From: Marisalimonas marina
Lineage (GTDB): Bacteria; Pseudomonadota; Alphaproteobacteria; Puniceispirillales; Marisalimonadaceae
DNA length: 64,000 bases
Direction: 5' to 3'
Assembly (NCBI GenBank): GCA_038131365.1
Contig: JAYPPH010000003.1
Span: forward strand, 1 to 64,000
Shown: positions 25,454-34,902 of the stretch, piece after piece
How the letters are laid out: every line of letters begins with the position of its first letter
Numbering within the stretch: position 1 is the first letter of the stretch
Notes under the pieces: model-generated
What the model saw: the letters and a program-made list of their open reading frames with translations, nothing else
Told to the model about the DNA's origin: nothing
Database searches by the model: none
Position numbers and translations under genes: made by a program

Positions 25454-25876
25454 TTATTCTGCAGTTGTCACAACTGTTTTGTTAGAAGCTTTTTTTGCTG
25501 ACTTAGTCATTTCTTCATTTATTTCTTTACCAGCTGTCATGTAAAGATCGATTGTATCTAGTTGTGCTTTTTTTGCAATTTCAGCATATTCTGCTAGATG
25601 CTTTGGAGATGACTGTGATTGTTCTACAACAAAATCATTAACGACTTTTGTATAATCACTAGGATTTTTTTGTGTTTTAGTTAATTTTTCTAAAGCTCCT
25701 AATGTTTCTTTAGACCACTCTTGAGTAATTTCAGCATTTTTCTTAAATGTATCAATCGCTATTTTTGATAATTTTGAGTTAAATTCTAAAGCACTCTCAA
25801 TTGAATTTGTTGAAAAAATGGGATTTTGATTAGTAAACTTCTCAATATTTTTTGTATATTCATCAAATGTAAACAT
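25454..25876 (-). CDS. phaP: Phasin (PHB granule-associated protein)
   Basis: A 140-residue protein starting at 25876 (MFTFDEYTKNIEKFTNQNP) with CGGAGA as ribosome site. It is nearly all amphipathic helix with the phasin_2 pattern: SIESALEFNSKLSKIAIDTF, then AEITQEWSKETLGALEKLT and a C-terminal lysine-rich end. Phasins coat PHB granules and set their number and size. The gene lies between phaC and phaR on the same strand and has its own consensus promoter with a PhaR operator in the spacer. The longer frame extending to 25939 covers the promoter and is not used. A helical C-terminus ends with an Ala/Lys-rich TKSAKKASNKT. Confidence 0.9.
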   Translation of the reverse strand: MFTFDEYTKNIEKFTNQNPIFSTNSIESALEFNSKLSKIAIDTFKKNAEITQEWSKETLGALEKLTKTQKNPSDYTKVVNDFVVEQSQSSPKHLAEYAEIAKKAQLDTIDLYMTAGKEINEEMTKSAKKASNKTVVTTAE

Positions 25877-25908
25877 AAAAATCTCCGATGTTAATATTGT
25901 AATGTATA

Positions 25909-25936
25909 TATATATGCTGCAATGCAGAAATGTCAA
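25909..25936 (-). promoter_or_regulatory. phaP promoter with PhaR operator in the spacer
   Basis: On the minus strand TTGACA (25936-25931) is followed after 16 bases by TATATA (25914-25909), a near-consensus promoter. The spacer contains CTGC-ATT-GCAG (25917-25927), an exact match to the CTGC-N3/4-GCAG operator described for PhaR of Paracoccus. A weaker copy, TGCTGCAACTGCA, lies upstream at 25945-25957. PhaR bound here would block RNA polymerase, so phasin should be made only when PHB is forming. Confidence 0.85.
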
Positions 25937-25959
25937 CAAAAAAATGCTGCAACTGCAAA

Positions 25960-27739
25960 TTATTTATTTTTTTTCTTTACGTAACTACCAGGAGCTAGTT
26001 CTATTAGGTCAGTTAGATCAATTTTAATTTTTTTGTCTAATTCCATTTCCCCAAGGTACAATTTTTTCCACTCATACCATTCATTCCACCAGGAACCGTT
26101 TTTATTTGTAGAAGAATTAAACCAATCCTCTGCGTTGTTATATTTTTTATTATTTATCCAATATCCATACTTATTAGAGTTTTCAGGATTAATAATACCT
26201 GCAATATGACCGCTACCAGCTAGAATAAACAATTTTTCACCTTTAGTCTTGCTTAATCCGTTAAACGAAGACTGCCATGGGGCTATATGATCATTAAAGG
26301 TTCCTATTGCAGCAATAGGTTGTGAGATTTGTCCTAGGTTTATAGTTTCTCCTAACACTTCTAGTGAGCCTTTAGAGAATTTATTGTGTTTATAAAAGTT
26401 TTCTAAGTATTCTAAGGCCATCTTCCCAGGTAAATTAGTTGGATCACTATTCCAATATAACAAGTCAAATGGAGGAGGTTTTTTTCCAAGCAAATATGAT
26501 TTTACAGCAGGCCCATAAATAAGGTCATTTGATCTCAGAAAGCTGAAAGTTTGAGATAAGAAATCGCCATCTAGGTAACCTTTTTCATCAATTTGATTTT
26601 TTATAGTAGCTAGATATTCCTCAGAGATAAAAATAGAAAGATCACCAGGATCTTCAAAGTCCGTAAGTGTAGTAAAAAAAGAGGCTGAATTAATATAGTT
26701 AAGATTTTTGGAGTTGAGATAGCTCAAACCAGTGGCTAGAAGTGTACCTCCAATACAATAGCCAATAGTATTAATCGTATCCACAGAGTAAATTTGTCTA
26801 GTTTGATTGATAGCATCAAATAGACCATCTTTTAGATAATCATCATAACCAATATCAGAATGACTGGCATCTGGATTAACCCAAGAGATTAGAAATACGG
26901 GGATCCCTTTTTTAAGTAAAAATTTAATAAAACTATTTTCTGGCTTTAAATCTAAGATATAGAATTTATTAATCCATGGTGGAATAATTAAAATAGGCGT
27001 TTCGTGAGTTTTTTCTTGGATTGGTTTATAATAGATTAACTGATAAAGTCTGTTTTGATAAATTACAGACCCCTTCAGAATTAGCAATGTTTTTACCAAT
27101 TTCGAAAGCTGTCTCATCAGTTAGTGAGACATTAAATTCTCCTTGGTTTTTTTCTAAATCATTCACTAAATTTTCTAAACCGTCTACTAGGGATTTTCCC
27201 TTTGTATCCATAGCTTCTTTTAGTGCATCGGGATTTGTCATGAGGAAGTTTGTTGGAGAAAAAAATTCAAGCATTTGTTTTGTAAAAAATGTAATTTGTT
27301 TTTGTTCTTGAAAACTTAATCCTTCTATTCCTGTTATTGTTTCCTGAATAATATCTGAAGAGGTTAGGTATTGTTGTTTAATCATTTTGAAGTAAGGATT
27401 TTCTTCCCAAGCATCGCTTTTAAACCTTCTATCTCTTTTATTGGTAGTTGTAGTTTCTTGATTAAGAAAATATTTTTGTACATCGGACCATGTTTCCAAT
27501 GAAGATTTATAATATTTAATTTGATTTTCAATTAACTTAGAAGGGTTTGAAAGTATTTCTGAGAAATATTTTGAAGCTGCTTTATAGTAAAGTTCCTGAT
27601 TAGGAGGTGTGGTTTGTTGATTTTTTGATTTAGTTGCAATGATATAAACTAATTTCTTTGTTAAAACATCAACTTTTTCTAGGTTGATTTTTAGTTCATC
27701 AAAGTCAATTTTGGAGTCTTTAAATTGGTCATCATTCAA
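25960..27739 (-). CDS. phaC: Class I PHA synthase PhaC, split by a +1 frameshift
   Basis: Two frames make one PHB synthase of about 592 residues. The first (27739 to about 27071) is the N-terminal region ending in the conserved DETAFEIGKNIANSEG. The second continues SVIYQNRLYQLIYY, IPPWINKFYILDLKPENSF and the lipase-like box GYCIGG holding the catalytic cysteine, then an acid in FNDHIAPW and the histidine in GSGHIAGI. The join is at a run of four G's (minus strand; 27070-27073); one G fewer restores the frame. If the shift is real the gene is dead, which would be odd with phaP, phaR, phaZ and phaB intact. It polymerises 3-hydroxybutyryl-CoA on the granule surface. Confidence 0.92.
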
Positions 27740-27811
27740 TTTGATTGCCTTTAATTTTTTTTCGACTTAATCTAATTTATATCACATTGTTTATTTTTTA
27801 AAGGAGAAATA

Positions 27812-29041
27812 ATGTTCCTTCCGCCTCATTCATATGACCTTTTTGAAATTAACAAAAATTACTACCAATGGCTAGCTTCTTCAACTAAAGCATTTTGGAC
27901 AAATCCTGTTTTTGGATTTTTGCCCACGCCAATACCTCGGGCATTTGCGTCATGGGGAAAAGTTACAGAGCACTCATTATCAAGAATTTCAATGAAACCA
28001 GATTGGAATATTACTTCTTATATTTCTAGTGATAATGAATATCATGTGAATGAAAAAATAATTTTAGATCTTCCATTTTGTAATCTTATTAAATTTGAAA
28101 GTACTAATCTAAATGTAAAAAAACAAAAAGTTTTAATCATTGCTCCTATGTCTGGGCATTACGCCACCTTAGTAAGAAAAACAGTAATTTCTCTTCTGCC
28201 AGACTGCGAAGTTTATGTTACGGATTGGAAAAATGCTAGAGATATACCATTTTCAAAAGGAAAATTTGATATTGAAGATTTTACTAAATATCTTATTCAA
28301 TTTTTTAAAGAACTAAGTCCAAAATTACATGTTTTAGCCGTATGCCAACCAGCTCCTTTGGCTTTGGCTGCTACAGCGTTTCTTGCTAATAATGATAAAT
28401 ATTTACCTTCTACCTTAACTCTGATTGGAGGGCCAATTGACCCTAGCGCAAATCCAACATCAGTTACTGATTTTGGAAATGATATTCAAATGGATCGATT
28501 AAAAAACCTTATGACTATGCCGGTGGGTGTTAATTATAAAGGCGTTGGTCGTTTAGTTTATCCAGGTATAATTCAAATTATGTCTTTTTTATCAATGAAT
28601 CTCTCAAATCATCAAAGAGCGTTTAGTGAACAAGTAATTCGAGAAATTAATGGAGAGGCTTCAGAATTTGACAGACATAACGTTTTTTATGATGAATATT
28701 TAGCTGTTATGGACATGACTGCTGAGTTTTACTTATCTACAGTTGATCGTATTTTCAAAAAAAGAGAAATAGCTTTAAATGAATTCACAATTGATGGTAA
28801 ATTAATAAATCTAAATAATATTAACAATGTACCTATTTTTATAATTGAAGGTAAAAATGATGATATTTCTGCTCCTGGACAATGTTTAGCGGCATTGCAT
28901 ATTCTAAAAAATGTTCCAAAAAAATTAAAGTTTAACTATTTACATGATAATGCTGGTCATTATGGTATTTTCAGCGGTAGATCTTGGCGTAATGATATCA
29001 AACCAAGGTATATTGAGTTTATAAATAAATTTGATGCTTAA
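27812..29041 (+). CDS. phaZ: Intracellular PHB depolymerase PhaZ
   Basis: A 409-residue protein of the PHB depolymerase family (C-terminal PHB_depo_C). Conserved elements are an aromatic-rich N-terminus (YQWLASSTKAFWTNP), the nucleophile box VCQPAPLALAA with catalytic Cys, IIEGKNDDISAPGQ with the acid and NAGHYGIFSG with the catalytic His. It has no signal peptide, so it acts inside the cell on amorphous granules, releasing 3-hydroxybutyrate oligomers. It is divergent from phaC, with a 72-base region between them holding both promoters, and has an AAAGGAG ribosome site. A clear terminator follows it. Confidence 0.93.
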   Translation: MFLPPHSYDLFEINKNYYQWLASSTKAFWTNPVFGFLPTPIPRAFASWGKVTEHSLSRISMKPDWNITSYISSDNEYHVNEKIILDLPFCNLIKFESTNLNVKKQKVLIIAPMSGHYATLVRKTVISLLPDCEVYVTDWKNARDIPFSKGKFDIEDFTKYLIQFFKELSPKLHVLAVCQPAPLALAATAFLANNDKYLPSTLTLIGGPIDPSANPTSVTDFGNDIQMDRLKNLMTMPVGVNYKGVGRLVYPGIIQIMSFLSMNLSNHQRAFSEQVIREINGEASEFDRHNVFYDEYLAVMDMTAEFYLSTVDRIFKKREIALNEFTIDGKLINLNNINNVPIFIIEGKNDDISAPGQCLAALHILKNVPKKLKFNYLHDNAGHYGIFSGRSWRNDIKPRYIEFINKFDA

Positions 29042-29071
29042 ACTTTTCTCAAAATAAAAATAATTTTTATT

Positions 29072-29101
29072 AAATGCCTATTAATTAGGCATTTCTTTTT
29101 T
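29072..29101 (+). terminator. Intrinsic terminator after phaZ
   Basis: AAATGCCTA (29072-29080) and TAGGCATTT (29086-29094) form a perfect 9-bp stem with a five-base loop, followed by CTTTTTT. It separates phaZ from phaB. Confidence 0.92.
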
Positions 29102-29181
29102 CTACATGTATTTTTAACTTAGTAGTTGACTTTTATTGTAATAGGAGTAATCGAAGTTTATTTTTTCATTGGAGTAATAAA

Positions 29182-29964
29182 TTGGACGATATTGATATAA
29201 GTAATTTAAGCATAAACCAAAAAGATGAAGTTATTTTTTCTGAGGATAAAGTTGCCCTGGTATCAGGAGGAACTAGAGGTATTGGAAGAGGTATTTGTGA
29301 GATTTTAAAGAGAGCAGGGGCTACAGTAATAGCTGGATACGCTTCTGATGAAAATCAAGCAAAGAAATTTACTAGAGAGACTAACATTGAAGCTATTAAA
29401 TGGGATGTTTCTAACTTTAAAGAATGTGAAAAAGTAGTTAACCATATTATTAAAGATTATGGAACAATATCAATTTTAGTTAATAATGCTGGAATTACTC
29501 GTGACACAACTATTAAGAAAATGACTGTTGAACAGTGGCAAGAAGTTATTAATGTTAACCTTAATTCTGTTTTCAATATGACCAAGGTTTCTTGGGATGA
29601 AATGTTAAAAAACAAATTCGGAAGAATTATAAATATTTCATCTGTTAATGGACAAGCAGGACAATATGGACAGGTTAATTATTGTGCTGCTAAAGCTGGT
29701 ATTATTGGAATGACAAAAGCTATTGCCCAAGAAGGTGCACGTCATAATATTACGGCAAATACTGTTGCCCCTGGTTATGTTGACACTGAAATGGTAGCTG
29801 CTGTTCCACAAAATGTTTTAGATAAAATTATTAGTACAATCCCTGTTGGAAGATTAGGGCATCCAGAAGAAATTGCTAGAGCTGTAGCTTTTTTAGCTAG
29901 AGAAGACTCACAATTTGTAACTGGTTCAACTATCTCAATTAACGGCGGTCATCATATGTATTAA
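29182..29964 (+). CDS. phaB: Acetoacetyl-CoA reductase PhaB
   Basis: A 260-residue short-chain dehydrogenase. The cofactor motif is SGGTRGIGRGI, NAG appears in VNNAGITRD, and the catalytic S-Y-K are in NISSVNGQ and YCAAKAG. The VNGQAGQYGQVNYCAAKAG block and the VAPGYVDTEMV segment are typical of PhaB, which reduces acetoacetyl-CoA to (R)-3-hydroxybutyryl-CoA with NADPH, supplying PhaC. The start is a TTG at 29182 with GGAG eight bases upstream. The first 20 residues are an extra acidic N-terminus beyond most PhaB proteins. PhaA (beta-ketothiolase) is not in the window. Confidence 0.9.
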   Translation: MDDIDISNLSINQKDEVIFSEDKVALVSGGTRGIGRGICEILKRAGATVIAGYASDENQAKKFTRETNIEAIKWDVSNFKECEKVVNHIIKDYGTISILVNNAGITRDTTIKKMTVEQWQEVINVNLNSVFNMTKVSWDEMLKNKFGRIINISSVNGQAGQYGQVNYCAAKAGIIGMTKAIAQEGARHNITANTVAPGYVDTEMVAAVPQNVLDKIISTIPVGRLGHPEEIARAVAFLAREDSQFVTGSTISINGGHHMY

Positions 29965-30008
29965 TCTTTATTTTTAAAAGTTAATATTTATCAAAAAAAT
30001 TTTAATAA

Positions 30009-30944
30009 TTATAATGAAACTGGTTTATTCACTTGTTGTTTGAACCAGTTTAAAATTTCTATTCCATCCCAGCAAACCACTCCAGGTTTAGATAAAATCT
30101 CCTCAAAAGTTTGTCTTACATATTTAATCCTATGAGGTGATCCAGACAAATAAGGGTGCATGGCTAATGCCATGACCTTCATGTTGCTCTCACTCTCTTC
30201 ATAAATAGTTTCAAAATAGTCTAGTGATCTTTTTTTATAAACATCTGATTCATGATGTTGTATTGCCATCATTACAATATCATGTATTTCGTAATTATAG
30301 GGTAATGCAACTATTGGGTTTGTTTTAGTTTTTACCCACACTGGTTGGTCATCAAGAACCCAATCTCCAATATATTCAATACCATTTGATGCTAGATGAT
30401 CAATTGTATCGTAAGTTTGTGTAAGTCCAGGACCAAACCATCCTTTAGGTTTATAACCACAAAAATTACTAATAACATCCATTGTTTTTGCAATACTTGC
30501 TGCTTCATCATCTAATTTATGCATTGGAATTTGTTCATAGGCGTGTGCATTAAATTCCCAATTATTTTCTAGGCAAGCTTCTGCAACTCGTGGATATTCT
30601 AAACAGGTTCTGGCATTCAAAGTTACTGTGGGTTTTATATCCAACTCTTCTAACATTTTCTTTATACGCCAGAAACCGACTCTCATACCGTATTCGTGCC
30701 AACTCCAATTTGGAAAGTCAGGTAGAAGAGGGGATCCTTGAGGAGGTGTAATAATCATTCTTGCCATAGGTCTTACTATGTCCCAAACCTCTAATGCCAG
30801 AATTGGCCAAATAATTACTCTTGCATTCTCAGGGAGTTTCAGCTTTTCTCTATCGATTATTGCTGAATAGGGTAGTCTATCGTTAGGGTGGATTTTATCC
30901 AATTTGTACTCCTCTATATTATTAGACGTGCATTCGAACTTCAT
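30009..30944 (-). CDS. Polysaccharide-deacetylase-family hydrolase
   Basis: The ATG at 30944 (MKFECTSNNIEEYKLDKI) gives 311 residues and overlaps the upstream TauD gene by 23 bases. The longer frame is not needed. The protein belongs to the NodB/polysaccharide deacetylase superfamily, resembling the PuuE-like group that acts on allantoin or other small amides: NARTCLEYPRVAEACLEN, FNAHAYEQIP, GWFGPGLTQTYDT, and a late MALAMHPYLSGSPHR with a histidine ligand. No signal peptide, so it works in the cytoplasm. Co-transcription with a TauD dioxygenase suggests joint breakdown of an organic nitrogen or sulfur compound; the substrate is unknown. Confidence 0.85.
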   Translation of the reverse strand: MKFECTSNNIEEYKLDKIHPNDRLPYSAIIDREKLKLPENARVIIWPILALEVWDIVRPMARMIITPPQGSPLLPDFPNWSWHEYGMRVGFWRIKKMLEELDIKPTVTLNARTCLEYPRVAEACLENNWEFNAHAYEQIPMHKLDDEAASIAKTMDVISNFCGYKPKGWFGPGLTQTYDTIDHLASNGIEYIGDWVLDDQPVWVKTKTNPIVALPYNYEIHDIVMMAIQHHESDVYKKRSLDYFETIYEESESNMKVMALAMHPYLSGSPHRIKYVRQTFEEILSKPGVVCWDGIEILNWFKQQVNKPVSL

Positions 30945-31824
30945 TTGAAAAAGGACCAAGAACAGGTACTGTTCCTTCAACTGTTCCCCTTATCATTGCT
31001 CTTCTATATTTTGCATAGTCATAAGGAATAACCCTATGTAAAAGTACTCTATTATCCCACATTATAAGGTCATTTTTTTCCCAATGATGTTTATAACAAA
31101 ATTTTTCCTGACTTATATATTCTACTAACCATGAATGAAGTTTCTTACCTTCTTCAAGGCTCATTCCTCCAATCTCCAAGCTAGTATTTGATGTGAAATA
31201 AAGAGATTTTTTAAAATGTCTATCAGGATGTACTCTTATAACTGGGTGTGTTACAGGAGGAAAATTTGATTTTTCATCATATGTCAATTCTGGTAATCCT
31301 GGCTCAAGCCTTCTGATGTCATTATATGAGTGAACTTGGTGAAGTGGTTCTAATAACAATTTTTTATCTTCTGGTAATTGTTCATAAGCCATAAGCATAT
31401 TAGAAAATTCTGTTTGGCCACCACTTGCCTCACTAGGAAGTGTTTCTTGGCCATATAAAATTGAAAATGAAGCTGGAAAATATCTATAGGAACTATCAGT
31501 ATGCCAACGGGAATTATTCTTCTGAAGTATAACTCTTTGATCATCAGGTGATAAATGTTCTCCATCTTCTGAAACATTTGAAACATTAAAAATTTCTATT
31601 TTACCCTTAGTTTTATCCTTTTCGGGATAAGCTTCTAATTCACCAAAATTTTTAGTAAAATTTGCTAGTGAGTTACCATCTAATTTTTGGTTTTTAAAAC
31701 ATATAAAATGTTTACTTTGAATTAAATCTTTAAGCACGTTTATGTCCTCTAAATCAATATTTTGAGAACAATCGAATTTAGTAATTTCAACTCCAAAGCT
31801 ATCTGTTAATACTTTTATTTCCAT
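30922..31824 (-). CDS. TauD/TfdA-family Fe(II)/2-oxoglutarate dioxygenase
   Basis: A 300-residue member of the taurine/alpha-ketoglutarate dioxygenase family. The iron ligands are in SRWHTDSSYR (H-x-D) and MWDNRVLLHRV (distal His), with the 2-oxoglutarate arginine in YRRAMIRGTVEG. The SHPVIRVHPDRHFKKSLYF-like segment THPVIRVHPDRHFKKSLYF is also diagnostic. It is upstream of and overlapping a polysaccharide-deacetylase-like gene, so the two form an operon. It is clearly a different paralogue from those at 11.5 and 60.6 kb. The ATG at 31824 is preceded by a GGAAGT ribosome site. Confidence 0.92.
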   Translation of the reverse strand: MEIKVLTDSFGVEITKFDCSQNIDLEDINVLKDLIQSKHFICFKNQKLDGNSLANFTKNFGELEAYPEKDKTKGKIEIFNVSNVSEDGEHLSPDDQRVILQKNNSRWHTDSSYRYFPASFSILYGQETLPSEASGGQTEFSNMLMAYEQLPEDKKLLLEPLHQVHSYNDIRRLEPGLPELTYDEKSNFPPVTHPVIRVHPDRHFKKSLYFTSNTSLEIGGMSLEEGKKLHSWLVEYISQEKFCYKHHWEKNDLIMWDNRVLLHRVIPYDYAKYRRAMIRGTVEGTVPVLGPFSNEVRMHV

Positions 31825-31935
31825 TTTACTTCCTTTAAATGAACTAAAAACTAATCTTTATTCAATTTGTTATTTTTGTAAACATTTGTTAGTTTTTCAT
31901 TATTATTTTGTAAAATTTTCTAATAGGATGTTTTA

Positions 31936-32772
31936 ATGAATTGGTCCATTTTAAGTGTTTCTATTCCTGTTCATGATCTTGAGAAATCTAAAAATTTTTA
32001 TCAACTTCTTATTCCGTACAATGAAAAACAAGAGATTTACTACCAATCTTTATTTAAAAAAGAAGAAAGTGTTTTTTTTGGTAATAAAGGTTTAGGTTTA
32101 AGATTGTTTAAGCCGAAGCCAGATCTTGAGTTAAAAAAGATGATGCAAAGTCGTCGCAGTTATGTGTCGATATTAGTAGATAACATACTGAATATTAAAA
32201 CAAAATTAGAACAGAGCCATATAAAATTTATTTTTGACTATCCGAGTGATAGTTCACCTTTTTATAGTCTTCATGTTCAAGAACCTTCATTAAATTTAAT
32301 ACACTTTGTTCAGGATAGTAGTGGTTTCAATAAGGAATTCAACAGCTGGTCAATGGGGCTTGATTGGGGAATTCATCATATGAATTTAGAATCTTTGGAT
32401 GTAAGAAAATCAATAGAATTTTTTACAAATGTAATAGGTATGGTTGAAGGCAAATGGTTGGCGCCCACAAATAAGGGAGATTTTAGTATTGATCCCTCAG
32501 AATTAGCAATATTACCTTTGTCAAATAATAATAGAGGTCTTCATGTTATTAAACCGGATGATGGTTTTGGGTATAGAAATAATTTCGCTCACAATCCTTC
32601 AATTGGTGGTCACCCAGCATTTACAATTAAAGATTTAGCTAGTTTGAAAGCAAAATTAGATGAAGGAAATATTCTTTATTCCGATGCTAAAGTGTATGCG
32701 ATGCCAGGTTTTCATCAAATTTACTTATATGATATCAATGCTAACATGCTAGAGGTAAATCAAGCTGTCTAA
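31936..32772 (+). CDS. VOC-superfamily (glyoxalase/extradiol dioxygenase-like) protein
   Basis: A 278-residue protein made of two VOC modules. The first (ILSVSIPVHDLEKSKNFYQ) is probably degenerate and the second carries metal ligands: His in GIHHMNLESLD, His in GGHPAFTIKD and Glu in NMLEVNQAV, as in extradiol-dioxygenase-like enzymes. Such proteins use Fe(II), Mn(II) or Zn on small substrates; the reaction cannot be named. The downstream short-chain dehydrogenase begins inside the last codons of this gene, so the two are translationally linked and probably act in one catabolic pathway with the TauD and enolase-superfamily genes nearby. Confidence 0.8.
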   Translation: MNWSILSVSIPVHDLEKSKNFYQLLIPYNEKQEIYYQSLFKKEESVFFGNKGLGLRLFKPKPDLELKKMMQSRRSYVSILVDNILNIKTKLEQSHIKFIFDYPSDSSPFYSLHVQEPSLNLIHFVQDSSGFNKEFNSWSMGLDWGIHHMNLESLDVRKSIEFFTNVIGMVEGKWLAPTNKGDFSIDPSELAILPLSNNNRGLHVIKPDDGFGYRNNFAHNPSIGGHPAFTIKDLASLKAKLDEGNILYSDAKVYAMPGFHQIYLYDINANMLEVNQAV

Positions 32773-33548
32773 AATTTTTAAAAATATTTGTATTACAGGA
32801 GCTGGAAACGGTATTGGAAGAGCTATTGCAATAGCTATGAGTAAAGCTGGGTATAACGTCGCATGTGCAGATATTAATTTAAAAGAAGCAAAAGAAACTC
32901 TTAAGATTATTTTAGAAAATAATGGTAATGGAATTTCCAATAGAAATGGATGTTACCAAGAGTTCTGATATAGAAAAAATGATAATGAATACAGTCAATA
33001 ATTTTGGTTCATTAGATATTTTGGTGAACAATGCCGGTGTTACTCGGACATCTAAAATTATGGATTTAACAGAAAAAGATTGGGACTGGATTAATAATGT
33101 AAATGCAAAAGGTACCTTTTTTTGCCTACAAGCAGCTGCCAAACAGATGATAAAACAAAACACTGGTGGTAGGATTATTAATATGGCGTCTGTTGGTGGA
33201 AAGGGTTTTGTAGATGTCTCTAATGCTATTTATGCTGCAAGTAAAGGTGCTGTAATAAGTTTAACTAAAACAGCTGCTCAGGAATTAGCTAAATATGAGA
33301 TAACCGTAAATTCTATATGTCCAGGTATCACCTACACAAATATCTTGTCTGATATTGTAAAAAAAAGATCTCTCGAACAAAATAAATCAGAAGAAGAAAT
33401 TATGAAACATTATGTAAGAGATATTCCTTTGCAAAGACCAAATTATCCAGAAGATATTGCTGCTATGGTAGTTTTTTTATCATCTTCTGGAGCAAGAAAT
33501 ATTACAGGCCAGTCCTATAATGTAGATGGCGGACTTATACCAAGTTAA
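32765..33548 (+). CDS. Short-chain dehydrogenase, split by a +1 frameshift and with no standard start
   Basis: The N-terminal part (NICITGAGNGIGRAIAIAMS, then a NAD-binding CADINLKEAKETL) is in one frame and the rest (EMDVTKSSDIEKM, NNAGVTRTSK, YAASKG with catalytic Tyr-Lys, CPGITYTNI, NVDGGLIPS) in the +1 frame. Dropping one T from TTT at 32934-32936 joins them as one SDR of about 260 residues. In the first frame no ATG, GTG or TTG precedes the TGxxxGIG motif: a TAA is followed by ATC, AAG, CTG, and the CTG at 32765 overlaps the VOC gene stop. The start may be CTG or ATT, or an additional sequence error hides it. Oxidation of an alcohol in the same pathway as the VOC protein is likely. Confidence 0.8.
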
Positions 33549-33574
33549 TAAGATATTAGTAGAGGGAAAATTAA

Positions 33575-33778
33575 ATGAAAAGGTGGCGCCATTTTACTGT
33601 GGTTATAGGAGTTATCCCACTATTAATTTTATATATTGCTTTTTTCATGTATGTATTTGAATTTATAACAGGACACTTTTGGTTATTAGATTGGATTATA
33701 TATATATTAGCAGGTCTATTGTGGTTATACCCAGCTGCAAAAGTAATTAAGTGGTTAGCAGATCATGAAGCTCATTAG
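33575..33778 (+). CDS. Small two-helix membrane protein, DUF2842-like
   Basis: A 67-residue protein with two membrane helices (residues 8-27 and 36-53), the second in the context YILAGLLWLYPAAKVIKWL. This order resembles DUF2842, a small inner-membrane family of alphaproteobacteria with no known role. GAGGG lies ahead of the ATG. It follows the SDR by 26 bases and is followed by an enolase-superfamily gene after 17 bases, so it may be part of their transcript. Confidence 0.6.
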   Translation: MKRWRHFTVVIGVIPLLILYIAFFMYVFEFITGHFWLLDWIIYILAGLLWLYPAAKVIKWLADHEAH

Positions 33779-33795
33779 AACAAGTAGGGGGGATA

Positions 33796-34902
33796 ATGCA
33801 AATAACTAATATTGAGGTTTTTGAACTGAAAATACCTTTTTCTACTGGTGTAAAAAATAAGGCATCTTCAGATTTTTTAAAAGCAGATGCTTTAGATTTT
33901 TGTTTAGTTAAAATTGAAACTGATACTGGTATAATAGGTTGGGGTGATGCTTTTGCTTTTCATTGCAGAAGGGCAGTGGCTGAAGCAATAAATACTATGA
34001 TTAAGCCCCATCTAATAGGTAAAAACCCACTAAACGTTCAACAAATTAACTTTGAGTTACAGAAGAAACTCCATCTTTTTGGAAGATATGGAATAACAAT
34101 TTTTGCGATTAGTGCTGTAGATATAGCATTGTGGGATATTGTAGCTAAACATAGTAATTTACCATTATGCAATCTCCTAGGTTCAGTTGGTGAAAAGAAA
34201 TTGCCTGCATATGCAAGTTTATGGCGTTATGAAGATGCTGAAGCTGTGCAGGATAGATGTGCATATGCAAAAAACTTAGGGTATAAATATATTAAATTAC
34301 ATGAGGTTTTTACTTCAGAAGTAAAAGCGGCAAGAGATATTTTGGGTGATGATATTCCAATAATGGTGGATACAAATTGTCCATGGACTAAAGACGAAGC
34401 TAGACAAATTCTTAATTCTTGGGAAGAATATTCCCTATTATGGGTAGAAGAACCTGTAAATCCTCCTGAGGATTTCGAAAGTTTATCTAATTTAAGATCT
34501 GATACATTGATACCTATTGCAGCTGGAGAAAATGCCTGCACATCATTTGAGTTTAAAAAAATGTTTGATGCTGATGCAGTAGATTATGCGCAGCCAAGTG
34601 TAACCAAGGTTGGAGGCATCACAGAATTTAAAAAAATTAATCATCTTGCAGAAGCTTATGGTGTTCAAGTAATGCCTCACTCACCATATTTTGGTCCTGG
34701 TTTTTTAGCAACATTACATTTAGCACAATCAATGCCTAACTCTGGTCTGTTAGAAAGATTTTTTATAGAATTTGAAGCCTACCTCTATCCAAAAGAAATT
34801 TTTAATCCAAAAGATGGTTTTTTTAATACTCCTGACAATATTGGATTAGGTTTTGATCCAGATATTCATGTTATAAAAGATTATGCTATCAAAACGATTT
34901 AA
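33796..34902 (+). CDS. Mandelate racemase/muconate lactonizing enzyme family protein
   Basis: A 368-residue enolase-superfamily enzyme. An N-terminal capping domain (residues 1-125) is followed by the barrel with KYIKLHE (candidate acid/base lysine), the metal ligands D in IMVDTNC, E in WVEEPVN and E in AAGENAC, and a late MPHSPYFGPG with a histidine. This set fits the mandelate racemase subgroup, which abstracts a proton alpha to a carboxylate, for instance acid-sugar dehydratases. The substrate is unknown. A strong GGGGGG ribosome site precedes the ATG. Its stop overlaps the convergent DUF3726 gene end by four bases. Confidence 0.9.
   Translation: MQITNIEVFELKIPFSTGVKNKASSDFLKADALDFCLVKIETDTGIIGWGDAFAFHCRRAVAEAINTMIKPHLIGKNPLNVQQINFELQKKLHLFGRYGITIFAISAVDIALWDIVAKHSNLPLCNLLGSVGEKKLPAYASLWRYEDAEAVQDRCAYAKNLGYKYIKLHEVFTSEVKAARDILGDDIPIMVDTNCPWTKDEARQILNSWEEYSLLWVEEPVNPPEDFESLSNLRSDTLIPIAAGENACTSFEFKKMFDADAVDYAQPSVTKVGGITEFKKINHLAEAYGVQVMPHSPYFGPGFLATLHLAQSMPNSGLLERFFIEFEAYLYPKEIFNPKDGFFNTPDNIGLGFDPDIHVIKDYAIKTI

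Noticed and set aside
30944..30980. Longer N-terminus of the deacetylase-like protein
   Set aside because: The extra 12 residues overlap deeper into the TauD gene and lack similarity; the ATG at 30944 starts nearer to the family region.
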